Positions 7,687-15,587 of a stretch of DNA of 48,320 nucleotides are shown here, piece after piece. The notes under the pieces were generated by a model. It searched no databases and had not been told where the DNA came from. It saw nothing but the letters and a program-made list of their open reading frames with translations. The first letter of the stretch is position 1. The number at the start of each line of letters is the position of its first letter. The stretch lies in the NCBI GenBank assembly GCA_050692915.1, contig JBOGVU010000013.1:1-48320 (forward strand), given 5' to 3'. The stretch comes from CALAEC01 sp050692915. GTDB taxonomy: Bacteria; Actinomycetota; UBA4738; CALAEC01. Both the position numbers and the translations under genes were made by a program.

Positions 7687-7717
7687 AGGATAGCAAGAGA
7701 ATGCATAACAGTTGCAA
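7687..7717 (-). promoter_or_regulatory. Promoter of the XRE/HbhA-like unit (leaderless)
   Basis: On the minus strand TTGCAA (7712-7717) and TATCCT (7687-7692) are spaced by 19 bp. Transcription would begin at or next to the ATG at 7679, so the mRNA would carry no leader. Confidence 0.5.
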
Positions 7718-7745
7718 GCAGACGTATGCCTGGAGCAAGCGATCT

Positions 7746-8711
7746 TCAGGGCTTCAGGGAGACCAGTTCGAAGTCGGCCACGAGCTCCCCGACCGGCCGC
7801 TCCCCACCGAGGACCGGGGGATGAGCGAACCGGGTGACCCCAGGCGCCTCCGGGTCCCGCACCACCCCCAGGAGCGTCAGGGCTCGGACCAGGGCCGGCT
7901 CCGCCGCCCGGGCCGCCCCGTCCCGGACCTTGACGGCGACACCGATCCCCCGACCCGCCACCCCCGCGCATACCAGCCCCTCGGCCCCCACCTTCACCAC
8001 CACCTCGGGCACGGCCTCCATGAGGGCGGTGCACATGCGATCGCGGCCTGCCACCAGGTAGGGCGCGCCTCGCATGGCGGAGACGGCCCTGTCGGCCCCC
8101 GGAACGGCGCCCGGCGTCACCAGGCGGGCGTACATGGCGGCCAGGGATGAGAGCGGGACCGCGTGGACCGGCACCCCGCAGCCGTCGATCCCGACGGCCC
8201 GAGGCTCCTCCGCCGCGGCCCGAACAGCGTCAAGCACGGCGACCTGGAGGGGGTGCCCAGGCTCGCGATACGTCTCCAGGTCGAATCCACGGCGGACGCA
8301 GGCGAGCAGCATCCCGGCGTGCTTGCCGGAGCAGTTGTGGTACTCGGGACGAGGGCCCTCGACGCCAGCCGCCGAGGCGTGGTCCAGCGGCCAGGAGGGG
8401 GGCGTGCGAAGGGCCTCCACGCCGAGACCGGCTCGCCCGAGGAGGGATCGCACCCGGTCGAGATGTCGAGGCTCGCCGTTGTGGGAGGCGCACATCACGG
8501 CCACCTCTTCGTCGTCGGGTGCCTCGCCGGCCAGCGTGAGGCTGACAGCGGCCTGGAGGGGCTTCATCGAGGAGCGGGCGAAGGTGACGGCGTGGGGCTC
8601 GCCGGCCTCCGCGAGGAGTCGGCCATCGGCGTCGGCGACCGCCACGGAACCGAGGTGCACGGCTTCCTCGAAGCCCGAGCGCACCACGCGAACCAGGGGA
8701 ACGGCCGGCAT
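7746..8711 (-). CDS. L-asparaginase II family amidohydrolase
   Basis: A 321-aa protein of the Rhizobium etli-type asparaginase II family, unrelated to the E. coli enzymes, which hydrolyses asparagine to aspartate and ammonia. Seen in order are the active-site block FARSSMKPLQA (Ser-Ser-x-Lys), MCASHNGEP, the NCSGKHAGMLL segment, and GIDGCGVPVHA, with a Cys and Lys that bind zinc or take part in catalysis in the characterised enzyme. Length is full. A TAGGCT -10 box lies eight bases before the ATG, implying a leaderless message. Release of ammonium fits with the nitrogen genes 10 kb away, but no GlnR operator was found here. Confidence 0.9.
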   Translation of the reverse strand: MPAVPLVRVVRSGFEEAVHLGSVAVADADGRLLAEAGEPHAVTFARSSMKPLQAAVSLTLAGEAPDDEEVAVMCASHNGEPRHLDRVRSLLGRAGLGVEALRTPPSWPLDHASAAGVEGPRPEYHNCSGKHAGMLLACVRRGFDLETYREPGHPLQVAVLDAVRAAAEEPRAVGIDGCGVPVHAVPLSSLAAMYARLVTPGAVPGADRAVSAMRGAPYLVAGRDRMCTALMEAVPEVVVKVGAEGLVCAGVAGRGIGVAVKVRDGAARAAEPALVRALTLLGVVRDPEAPGVTRFAHPPVLGGERPVGELVADFELVSLKP

Positions 8712-8735
8712 GGCCGCTAGCCTATCGGGCGGAGC

Positions 8736-9500
8736 TCAGCGCTCGCGGCCGCTGGCCGGTGTGGACGCGACCTCGGGCTCGAACGGTCGCGTCCGTGGGA
8801 GATCCGACGGGGGGTTCTCCATCATCCGGACGAAGACCTCCACGACCCCGGGGTCGAACTGGCTGCCTGCCCGGCGAACGATCTCCTCGATGGCATCCTC
8901 CGTGGAACGGGCCTTCCGGTAGGGCCGGTCGTTGGTGATCGCGTCGAACGCGTCGACCACGGAGAAGATGCGCGCCGCCGCCGGGATGGCCTCGCCGCGG
9001 AGACTGTGCGGGTAGCCGGACCCGTCATATCGCTCGTGGTGGTGCCGGATCACCAGCACCGCCTCACCCAGGAACCGCAGGGGGGCCACGATCTGGGCCC
9101 CCACCTCGGGATGGGTACGCATCTCGAGCCACTCCGACGGCGTGAGGTCGCCTCGCTTCGTGAGGATACGCTCGGCGATGGCCACCTTCCCGATGTCGTG
9201 AAGGCGGTACCCCCAGCCGATCTCGGGGCGCTCCGCCAGCTCCGGCGCCACCCGCCGGGTGAGCTCCAGGGCCAGGTCGCGGCTCCGGTCGAGATGCCGG
9301 CGGGTGCTCTCGTCTTTGGCCTCGACCATCACGGCCAGGCTTTCCATCGTCGAGAGGTAGGAGTCCGACAGTCGTTCCAGGGCCTGCTCGAGCTCCCGAG
9401 CTCGCTCGCGCTCCTGACGGTACAGCGACTTCAGGTCGCGGGCGAACGCCACCAGCTGGCCGTGGACGACGTCCTGCTCGGGGCGGGAATCGGCAGTCAT
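8736..9500 (-). CDS. HD-GYP domain phosphodiesterase
   Basis: A 254-aa protein: an N-terminal coiled-coil helix (residues 20-60, rich in Glu and Arg) followed by an HD-GYP domain (about 60-225). Metal and active-site residues are present: H69, the HD pair 101-102 (RLHDIGKVAI), H130, HHH 153-155 and the GYP at 162-164 (DGSGYP). HD-GYP proteins hydrolyse cyclic di-GMP or related dinucleotides. The ATG overlaps the stop of a CheY-like gene (ATGA), so receiver and output domain appear to be split over two coupled genes. An RsiG-type c-di-GMP-dependent anti-sigma gene lies just upstream, which suggests a shared second messenger. Confidence 0.9.
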   Translation of the reverse strand: MTADSRPEQDVVHGQLVAFARDLKSLYRQERERARELEQALERLSDSYLSTMESLAVMVEAKDESTRRHLDRSRDLALELTRRVAPELAERPEIGWGYRLHDIGKVAIAERILTKRGDLTPSEWLEMRTHPEVGAQIVAPLRFLGEAVLVIRHHHERYDGSGYPHSLRGEAIPAAARIFSVVDAFDAITNDRPYRKARSTEDAIEEIVRRAGSQFDPGVVEVFVRMMENPPSDLPRTRPFEPEVASTPASGRER

Positions 9501-9868
9501 TCCGGGGTCCTCGCGCTCACACCGACCGCCTCGAGGATGTCGAGCGGCGAGAACGGCTTCCGCAGGTAGGCGTCGGCGCCGGCCTCGCGGCCGGCCCGCT
9601 CGTCCTCCTCCGACGACCGAGCGGTGACCATGACGACCCTGGTGCGCTCGGCTCGGGCCTTGATGGCCCGGCACACCTCGTATCCATTCAGCCCGGGCAT
9701 CATGACGTCGAGGATGACCACGTCGGGCCGAAGGACCTCCGCCAGGGCCAGGCCGGCCTCTCCGTTGGGCGCCACGGCCACCTCGTAGTCCTCCATCCCC
9801 AGGAGCGTGCGGAGGACCTCCCGCACGGTCGGGTGATCCTCGACGACCAGGATCTTTCGCTTGCTCAC
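9497..9868 (-). CDS. CheY-like single-domain response regulator
   Basis: A 123-aa receiver domain with the acidic pair E10-D11, phosphoacceptor D54 (DVVILDVMMPG), conserved Thr in MVTARSSEED and Lys in YLRKPFSP. There is no output domain. It starts with GTG at 9868 behind GGAG, and overlaps the HD-GYP gene, so it most likely controls that enzyme by protein contact. No histidine kinase gene is in the window. Confidence 0.9.
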   Translation of the reverse strand: MSKRKILVVEDHPTVREVLRTLLGMEDYEVAVAPNGEAGLALAEVLRPDVVILDVMMPGLNGYEVCRAIKARAERTRVVMVTARSSEEDERAGREAGADAYLRKPFSPLDILEAVGVSARTPE

Positions 9869-9976
9869 TCCCGCTCCGATCTCGCGTTCGGCGGACCGGA
9901 CTCGGGCGCCCGAACCAGCCTCGGTACGGGTATCGGCCGTGGGTCGGTCCCCCTTAACGGGGCGGGAGATGTCCGT

Positions 9977-10537
9977 TCAGTCGGCTTCGGGGTCCGACCC
10001 GTCCGGGGCCAGGCTGCCGTGCGTCTCCCGCAGCCGGCGCTTCATCTCGGACTGGAGGAGGTCCAACGTCTGGATGACCTGGGAGCGGATGCTCGAGACG
10101 CCTCGCTCTTCCTCGTCGATCCGCCGCACCGCGCCCTCGAGGTCGTGGTCGGAGAGCGAGCCGAGGTCGGAGAGGTTGGCGTCTGAGAGGAGCCGTTCGA
10201 CGCGTCGGCGGGCCAGGGCCAGCTCCTCCTCGGGAAGCGGAACGACCGGGGCATCGCCGCGGGAAGGGCCGCGAGGGCCCTCCGACAGCACCGAGACCAC
10301 CCGCTCCACCACCGGCTGGGACTCGCCTCCGCTCCGGCGGCGGTCCAGCTCGTCCCGAAGGATGTCCCGGCGCCCCTGGAGGAGGCGACGGAGGAACGAG
10401 AGGTACTCGAGCTCAGCCCGAGCCAGGGCCCGACGCCGGCGCACCTCGCCGTCGTCGAGCTCGCCGAGGCCGTCGGTGAACCCCTCCGCCAGGACCTGGT
10501 CGATCCGCCTTTTCCCTCCCACCGGCGCGTCGCTCAT
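9977..10537 (-). CDS. rsiG: RsiG-like c-di-GMP-dependent anti-sigma factor
   Basis: A 186-aa, mostly helical protein matching the actinobacterial RsiG family, which sequesters the sigma factor WhiG when two c-di-GMP molecules bind its two antiparallel helices. The family motif is E-x3-S-x2-R-x3-Q-x3-D on each helix. The first helix has S47, R50, Q54 and D58 in register (SFLRRLLQGRRD), but Leu43 at the Glu place, with Glu42 and Glu44 beside it. The second has E144, S148, R151 and D159, but Ile155 at the Gln place. The loop LSDLGSLSDHDLE between them is also typical. It overlaps the upstream cleavage-enzyme gene (ATGA). WhiG is not encoded in this window. Confidence 0.8.
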   Translation of the reverse strand: MSDAPVGGKRRIDQVLAEGFTDGLGELDDGEVRRRRALARAELEYLSFLRRLLQGRRDILRDELDRRRSGGESQPVVERVVSVLSEGPRGPSRGDAPVVPLPEEELALARRRVERLLSDANLSDLGSLSDHDLEGAVRRIDEEERGVSSIRSQVIQTLDLLQSEMKRRLRETHGSLAPDGSDPEAD

Positions 10538-11364
10538 CCGTCCCTCCCCGTGATACCCGTGATCGCCCGAGCCTGATCGGGCGTGGCGATCTCCCGACCC
10601 GTCTCCCGGGCGATCCGGGCCACCCTGGCCACCAGCTCCGCGTTCGAGCCGGCCAGCCTGCCCTTGGCGTAATGGATCGTGTCCTCGAACCCGGTACGCA
10701 CGTGCCCTCCCAGCGCCAGCGCGGTCAGGGTCACCGGCAGATGGGACCGTCCGATCCCCGTAGCGGACCACGTGGCCCCGGCCGGCAGGATCGACACCAT
10801 GTGGAGGACGGCCTGCGGGGTCCCGGCCATCCCCCCCGGCACACCGAGCACCAGGTCGAAGTGGTGGTGGCGGGGCTCCGGGTCGTGCTCGGCCACGAGC
10901 CGCCGGGCGGTCTCCACCATGCCCGTGTCGAAGACCTCGAACTCCGGCTGGATACCCAGCTCCCGCATCCGCAGGAACAGCCGCTCCACCAGCGGCAGGG
11001 GGTTCTCGAAGACCGCCTCGCCGAAGTTCACGGTCCCGGTGGTGAGCGTGGACATCTCGGGCTTCAGGTCGAGCGGCTGCGAGCGCTCCTCCTCGGTCAT
11101 GCCCACCGACCCCCCGGTCGAAGTCTGGACCACGACGTCGGGCGCCGCCCGCCTGATCGCATCGATGACCAGCGCGAACCGCTCTCGATCCTGCGTAGGA
11201 AGGCCGTCCTCGTCACGGACATGGAGGTGGACCACGGACGCGCCGGCCTCGCGGCACCGGGCCACCTCGTCGGCGATCTCTTCCGGCGCCAGCGGCAGGT
11301 TGGGCTGCTGCTCCCGGCTGAGCTCCCCGCCGACGGGGGCCACCGTGATCACCAGGGGATCCAT
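10534..11364 (-). CDS. Beta-keto acid cleavage enzyme (BKACE, Kce-like)
   Basis: A 276-aa zinc-dependent enzyme of the DUF849/BKACE family, which splits a beta-keto acid with acetyl-CoA into a CoA ester and acetoacetate; the founding member acts on 3-keto-5-aminohexanoate in lysine fermentation. Zinc ligands H46 and H48 are in SVVHLHVRDEDG, and the late signature GGHVRTGFEDTIHYAKG supplies substrate-binding residues. Family members differ widely in substrate and nothing nearby indicates which is used. It overlaps rsiG by four bases, an unexpected partner for a metabolic enzyme. Confidence 0.85.
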   Translation of the reverse strand: MDPLVITVAPVGGELSREQQPNLPLAPEEIADEVARCREAGASVVHLHVRDEDGLPTQDRERFALVIDAIRRAAPDVVVQTSTGGSVGMTEEERSQPLDLKPEMSTLTTGTVNFGEAVFENPLPLVERLFLRMRELGIQPEFEVFDTGMVETARRLVAEHDPEPRHHHFDLVLGVPGGMAGTPQAVLHMVSILPAGATWSATGIGRSHLPVTLTALALGGHVRTGFEDTIHYAKGRLAGSNAELVARVARIARETGREIATPDQARAITGITGRDG

Positions 11365-11414
11365 CCGCAGAAGCCTACCGCCCGAGGACCGGCCGCGCCC
11401 CTGGGTCGTGACGG

Positions 11415-11813
11415 CTACGCCGGCTCGCCGGGGGCCGTTTCGACATCCGAGGCGACCTCGAGGCCGACCGCCCTGAGGATGTCTTCCGGCCGGAACGGCT
11501 TTCGGATGTAGCCGTCCGCCCCCGCCGCCAGGGCAGCCAGCTCGTCATCCGAGGACGTCTTGGCGGTGATCATGACGATCTTGGGAGCATCGTCGTACGC
11601 CTTGAGCGCCCGACACACCTCGTATCCGTCCATCCGGGGCATCATGATGTCCAGCAGCACGACGTCGGGCCTGGTCACCTGGGCCAGCGCCAGCCCCGCC
11701 TCCCCGTCGACGGCCGTGGCGACTTCGACCTGCGCCAGACGCAGGATCGTGGCGACGAGATCCAGGATCCTGGGGTCGTCGTCCACCGCCAGCACCTTGA
11801 GCTTCCTCGCCAC
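11415..11813 (-). CDS. CheY-like single-domain response regulator
   Basis: A 132-aa receiver domain with D11-D13, phosphoacceptor D55 (DVVLLDIMMPRMDG), Thr/Ala in MITAKTSSDD and Lys in YIRKPFRPED, plus a short acidic tail. It is closely similar to the receiver at 9497-9868 and probably a paralogue. GTG at 11813 has GGAGG five bases upstream. It stands 145 bp downstream of the M23 peptidase gene and 50 bp upstream of the BKACE-rsiG pair. Confidence 0.9.
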   Translation of the reverse strand: MARKLKVLAVDDDPRILDLVATILRLAQVEVATAVDGEAGLALAQVTRPDVVLLDIMMPRMDGYEVCRALKAYDDAPKIVMITAKTSSDDELAALAAGADGYIRKPFRPEDILRAVGLEVASDVETAPGEPA

Positions 11814-11958
11814 CGACCCTCCTTGCTCGGCGATCGGGCGAGCACCACGAAACGGGAACCACCGTGGCGGCTCTCCGTTAATGATATCGGCTAAGAAGGC
11901 GGCCGACCTTAGCGGTTCGTCCGAATAAGGGGCTCGGAGCGAGGGCCCATGCCGGCGA

Positions 11959-13014
11959 CTAGCAGACCGCGGACACGTACGGCGTGGGGTTCACCAGGAC
12001 GCCGTTGGGGTGGTACTCGAAGTGCAGGTGTGGGGTCCCGGTGGCGTTGCCCGTGTCGCCGATGTAGCCGATCAGCGTTCCCGCGGCCACCGTGCCGGAG
12101 GCGTCGCTGAAGCCCTGGAGGTGGGCATAGAACGTGTAGGTCCCGCCGCTGGAGTGGACGTAAGCCTGGTTGCCGCCCAGCGAGCTCGAGGAGTGGCTCA
12201 CGGTGCCCGACATCGCTGCGTATACGGGCTGCCCATACGTCCCCATCATGTCCACGCCGGCGTGGCTCCGGCCGCCGGAGCGAGGAGCCCCGAAGGTGTC
12301 GGCGAACGCGGTTCCCGGAGCGGGACACGCCTGCAGCGCCTGGCCGGCCACCGTTCCGATGGAGCCCTGGCCTCCGGCGGCCGCCGCTGCGGCCGCCGCT
12401 GCTGCTGCCGCCGCCGCAGCCTGCTCGGCATCGAACTGCTCCTGGAACCTGGCCTTGATGGCCTGAGCCTGCTCGAGGCGGTCCTGGATGATCGCGGACT
12501 GCTCCTGGGCCCGCTCGAAAGCCGCCTGCTGCTCCTCCTCCAGCCGAGCCATCCGCTCCCGGTGCCGGCGCAGCTCCTCGGCCAGCACGGCCACCCGGGT
12601 GGCCAGGTCGGCGTCGTCCTGGGCCAGCCGCTCCAGGTACACCAGCCGGTCCGAGAACTCCGTGAACGACTCGGCCTCCAGCAGGAGCTGCCAGGTGTTC
12701 GTGGGGCCGAGCTTGTAGGCCTCCTGGGCCCGGAACGCCAGCTCTTCCTCCAGACCGAGGATCTTGTCCTGGGCCTTCTCTAGGTCTGCCCTGGTGACGG
12801 CGATCTCGTCCCGGGTGCGCTCCAGTACGGCGTGGGCCTCCTCGTACCGCTCGGTGGCCCGCTGCGCTTCGGCCTCGAGCTGGGCGACCCGGCGCTTCGC
12901 CTCCTCGAGCTGCTCCTCCGTGCTCTGAGCGAGGGTGGGGTCCGCGAGGAGCCCCCCGGCGAGGATCGCCGTGAGGGCCAGGGCGACATGGAGCTTCCCC
13001 CTACGTACGGTCAA
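11959..13014 (-). CDS. Exported M23 peptidase with coiled-coil N-terminus
   Basis: A 351-aa murein hydrolase-like protein. A signal peptide (about residues 1-30, ending near TLAQS) precedes a long coiled coil (about 33-205) that is interrupted by an uninterrupted run of about 15 alanines. A LytM/M23 domain closes the protein, with zinc ligands in GRSHAGVDMMG and HLHFEYHP. The layout is like EnvC or RipA-type cell-separation proteins. The chosen start is a TTG at 13014 with GGAGG upstream; no ATG or GTG would keep the signal peptide. All M23 zinc ligands are present, so it may be an active endopeptidase. Confidence 0.85.
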   Translation of the reverse strand: MTVRRGKLHVALALTAILAGGLLADPTLAQSTEEQLEEAKRRVAQLEAEAQRATERYEEAHAVLERTRDEIAVTRADLEKAQDKILGLEEELAFRAQEAYKLGPTNTWQLLLEAESFTEFSDRLVYLERLAQDDADLATRVAVLAEELRRHRERMARLEEEQQAAFERAQEQSAIIQDRLEQAQAIKARFQEQFDAEQAAAAAAAAAAAAAAAGGQGSIGTVAGQALQACPAPGTAFADTFGAPRSGGRSHAGVDMMGTYGQPVYAAMSGTVSHSSSSLGGNQAYVHSSGGTYTFYAHLQGFSDASGTVAAGTLIGYIGDTGNATGTPHLHFEYHPNGVLVNPTPYVSAVC

Positions 13015-13191
13015 CCGCCTCCTCCGAGTCGCGGCTCGGGGTGCTGGCCGGGGCCGGGCACAAGTTCGCGGAGACCCTAACAGGTGGTCTGGTGGCGTTC
13101 AACCACGAAACCGAACGGCGCAAACCGGACACGGCGAAGCGGGGGTGAGCGGGCTACGCTCAGGGCGGCGCTGTTCGGTCCGGGCCGGGCA

Positions 13192-13221
13192 TCGACACCG
13201 GCTCGGGGGCACATGTAACGT
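13192..13221 (+). promoter_or_regulatory. Promoter of the cNMP-binding/flavoprotein unit (leaderless)
   Basis: TCGACA (13192-13197) and TAACGT (13216-13221) are 18 bp apart, and the GTG start follows seven bases after the -10 box, so the transcript would begin at the start codon. Confidence 0.4.
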
Positions 13222-13228
13222 TCGGGCC

Positions 13229-13645
13229 GTGGCGGGCGACGTCGTCGACATCTTGGCCGGGCTGGCCCTGTTCGCCGATCTGGGGAAGCCCCAGCTCGAG
13301 TCGGTGGCCCACACGTTCGAGGAGGAGATGTTCCAGGAGGGCCAGCGGATCCTCCGGCAGGGCTTCGCCGGCTCGAACTTCTACGTGATCCTGGACGGGG
13401 AGGCCGCGGTGCGTGTCGACGGGCGGGACCTGGCCACGCTGGGACGTGGGGATTTCTTCGGCGAGGTCTCCGTCCTCCTGGGCGAGTCGCCCACCGCCGA
13501 CGTGGTGGCCACACGCTCGATGCGGTGCCTGGTCCTTCCCGGCGCCGAGGTCGAGCCGTTCCTTACTTCCCACCCGAAGGTGCTGTTCCGGATGCTCCAG
13601 GCGGAGGCCCGCCGGCTGCGCGCCACGATCCAGTGGCAGAGCTAG
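13229..13645 (+). CDS. Single-domain cyclic nucleotide-binding protein
   Basis: A 138-aa protein that is essentially one cNMP-binding (Crp-type) domain with no DNA-binding or enzymatic partner. The phosphate-binding cassette is GDFFGEVSVLLGESPTADVV; the Arg usually found after the Pro in cAMP-binding members is Thr here, so ligand choice is uncertain. The GTG start at 13229 lies after a leaderless-type promoter. Its last codons overlap the start of the flavoprotein gene by 13 bp, so the two proteins are made together and may act together. Confidence 0.8.
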   Translation: MAGDVVDILAGLALFADLGKPQLESVAHTFEEEMFQEGQRILRQGFAGSNFYVILDGEAAVRVDGRDLATLGRGDFFGEVSVLLGESPTADVVATRSMRCLVLPGAEVEPFLTSHPKVLFRMLQAEARRLRATIQWQS

Positions 13646-15132
13646 CGGACCGCCCCTTCCCCCCGGGCGAGTATCCGGTGGTCATACTGGGAAGCGGCCC
13701 CGGGGGCCTCCAGGTCTCGTACTCGCTGTCCCGCCTCGGGGTGAGCCACGCCCTGCTGTCCGAGGACGAACGGCCGGCCGGCATGTTCCGCCGGTTCCCG
13801 TTCTTCCAGCGGCTGATCACCTGGTCGAAGCCGTACGCGCCATTCGATCGGAAGCGCCGCGAGTACGAGTGGTACGACTGGAACAGCCTCCTGGGGGTGG
13901 AGCCGGAGCACCGCGGGCTCGTGCCCGAGTTCATGGACGGCACCTCGTACTTCCCCTCCCGGGCCGAGATCCAGCAGGGGCTGGAGGCCTTCGCCGAGCG
14001 AGGTGGGGTCCGGGTGCGGTCGGGGTGTCGGTGGGAGAGCACCAGGGCCGAGGACGACGGGTTCGTGGTGACGACCTCGGACGGCGAGTACCGGTGCCGG
14101 GCCCTGGTCGTGGCCGTGGGGATGACCGAGCCGTGGAAGCCCGACATCCCCGGCCTGGAGCACGTCCCACACTACGTCGAGACCGAGCGCCCCGAGGCGT
14201 ACGCCAACCGGCGGGTGTTCGTGATCGGCAAGCGGAACTCGGGCTTCGAGATCGCCGACGGTCTCCTGCCGTGGGCCCGGCAGATCGTGCTGGGATCGCC
14301 GCGGCCGGCGAAGCTGTCGATCGTGGTGGCCTCGGTGGCCGCCGCCCGGGCTCGGTACATGCAGCCGTACGAGGACCACACGCTCGGGGGCGGCACGTTC
14401 GTGATCGACGCGGCCATCGAGCGCGTCGAGCGGGTCGCCGACGGCTATCAGGTGGCCTGCACGGGAACCACGGTCCCCGGCGACCTAGTGTTCCACGTCG
14501 ACCGGGTGATCGCCGCCACCGGTTTCGGGACACCGCTCCGGGACCTTCCGGACCTCGGCGTGGCCACCTTCTACCAGAACCGGCTGCCGGCCCAGACCCC
14601 GCACTGGGAGAGCGCCACGGTTCCCGGCATCTTCTTCGCCGGCTCCATCACCCAGGGATCCATCGGGCTGAAGAAATACGGACGCGCCAGCGGGTCGGCC
14701 TCGGTCCACGGGTTCCGGTACAACGCCCGGGTGCTCGCCGAGCATCTGGCCCGGACGCGATTCGACATCAGGCCCGAGGTCCGGACGCTGGGCAGAGACG
14801 CCGTCGTGCCGTTCCTGCTCGCCGAGATGACCCGAGGACCGGAGCTGTGGCACCAGCAGGCGTACCTGGCCCGGGCCATCACGTTCGACCGGGCCCGCGG
14901 CATCATCGACGAGGGGATCCAGCCCCTGGCGCACTTCGTCGACGCCCCGGGCCCGGATGCCGTGGCCATCACGGTGGAGACGGACGACCGCAACGAGATA
15001 CGACCGGCCGTGTACTGTCGGCGAGGCGGTACGGTCGACGAGCACCGGCTGGAGGGCAACCTCCTGCACGACTTCGAGACCGCGGAACACCGGGCCCAGC
15101 TGGCGGGTTTGCTGGAGGGCTACCTGGGATAG
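13633..15132 (+). CDS. FAD/NAD(P)-dependent oxidoreductase, FMO-like
   Basis: A 499-aa flavoprotein. The N-terminal FAD-binding site is VVILGSGPGGLQVSYSL, a second Rossmann site is VFVIGKRNSGFEIADGL, and ATGFGTPL near residue 300 is the late FAD motif of flavin monooxygenase-like and thioredoxin-reductase-like enzymes. FQRLITWSKPYAPFDRKRREYEWYDW is a family-specific aromatic stretch. There is no membrane segment. GTG at 13633 overlaps the cNMP-binding gene (GTGGCAGAGCTAG) with no ribosome binding site of its own, so translation is probably coupled. The substrate is not evident. Confidence 0.75.
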   Translation: MAELADRPFPPGEYPVVILGSGPGGLQVSYSLSRLGVSHALLSEDERPAGMFRRFPFFQRLITWSKPYAPFDRKRREYEWYDWNSLLGVEPEHRGLVPEFMDGTSYFPSRAEIQQGLEAFAERGGVRVRSGCRWESTRAEDDGFVVTTSDGEYRCRALVVAVGMTEPWKPDIPGLEHVPHYVETERPEAYANRRVFVIGKRNSGFEIADGLLPWARQIVLGSPRPAKLSIVVASVAAARARYMQPYEDHTLGGGTFVIDAAIERVERVADGYQVACTGTTVPGDLVFHVDRVIAATGFGTPLRDLPDLGVATFYQNRLPAQTPHWESATVPGIFFAGSITQGSIGLKKYGRASGSASVHGFRYNARVLAEHLARTRFDIRPEVRTLGRDAVVPFLLAEMTRGPELWHQQAYLARAITFDRARGIIDEGIQPLAHFVDAPGPDAVAITVETDDRNEIRPAVYCRRGGTVDEHRLEGNLLHDFETAEHRAQLAGLLEGYLG

Positions 15133-15143
15133 GAGGACCGCGA

Positions 15144-15587
15144 ATGGCCATCGAAAACATGGACGAGCTCCGGACGATCTACGAGGAGACCAAGACGATC
15201 GCCGTGGTCGGCGCGTCCGGGGACGAGACGAAGGCCGCCCACTCGATCCCCCGCTACCTCCAGCGCCAGGGGTTCCGGATCGTCCCGGTGAACCCGAGGG
15301 GCGGCGAGATCCTCGGGGAGAAGGCGTACGAACGGCTCGAGGACGTCCCGGAGCCGATCGACGTCGTCGACGTGTTCCGCCCGTCCGATGAGACGCCGGC
15401 CGTGGCCCGGGACGCCGTGAAGGTCGGGGCCAAGGTGCTGTGGCTACAGGAGGGCATCTCCTCGGAGGAGGCGGAGCGGATCGCCTCCGAGGGCGGCCTG
15501 AAGGTCGTCATGAACCGCTGCATGGGAGAGACGCACCGCCAGCTGAGACTGGGCCCCGGCCCCAGGGCCGAGCGCCAGGGCCTCTAG
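15144..15587 (+). CDS. CoA-binding domain protein (YccU-like)
   Basis: A 147-aa single-domain Rossmann protein of the CoA_binding_2 family. The nucleotide-binding turn IAVVGASGDETKAAHSIP is followed by IVPVNPRGGEILGEKAY, DVVDVFRPSDETP and LWLQEGISSEEA, the normal family order. Members bind CoA, but no enzymatic role is known. AGGAGG lies seven bases before the ATG, and the gene follows the flavoprotein by 11 bp, so it is third in that operon. Its stop overlaps that of sat from the other strand by four bases. Confidence 0.85.
   Translation: MAIENMDELRTIYEETKTIAVVGASGDETKAAHSIPRYLQRQGFRIVPVNPRGGEILGEKAYERLEDVPEPIDVVDVFRPSDETPAVARDAVKVGAKVLWLQEGISSEEAERIASEGGLKVVMNRCMGETHRQLRLGPGPRAERQGL

Noticed and set aside
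12361..12425. GCN-rich tract as a microsatellite repeat
   Set aside because: It encodes the alanine run within the M23 peptidase and uses mixed codons, so it is not a simple DNA repeat.
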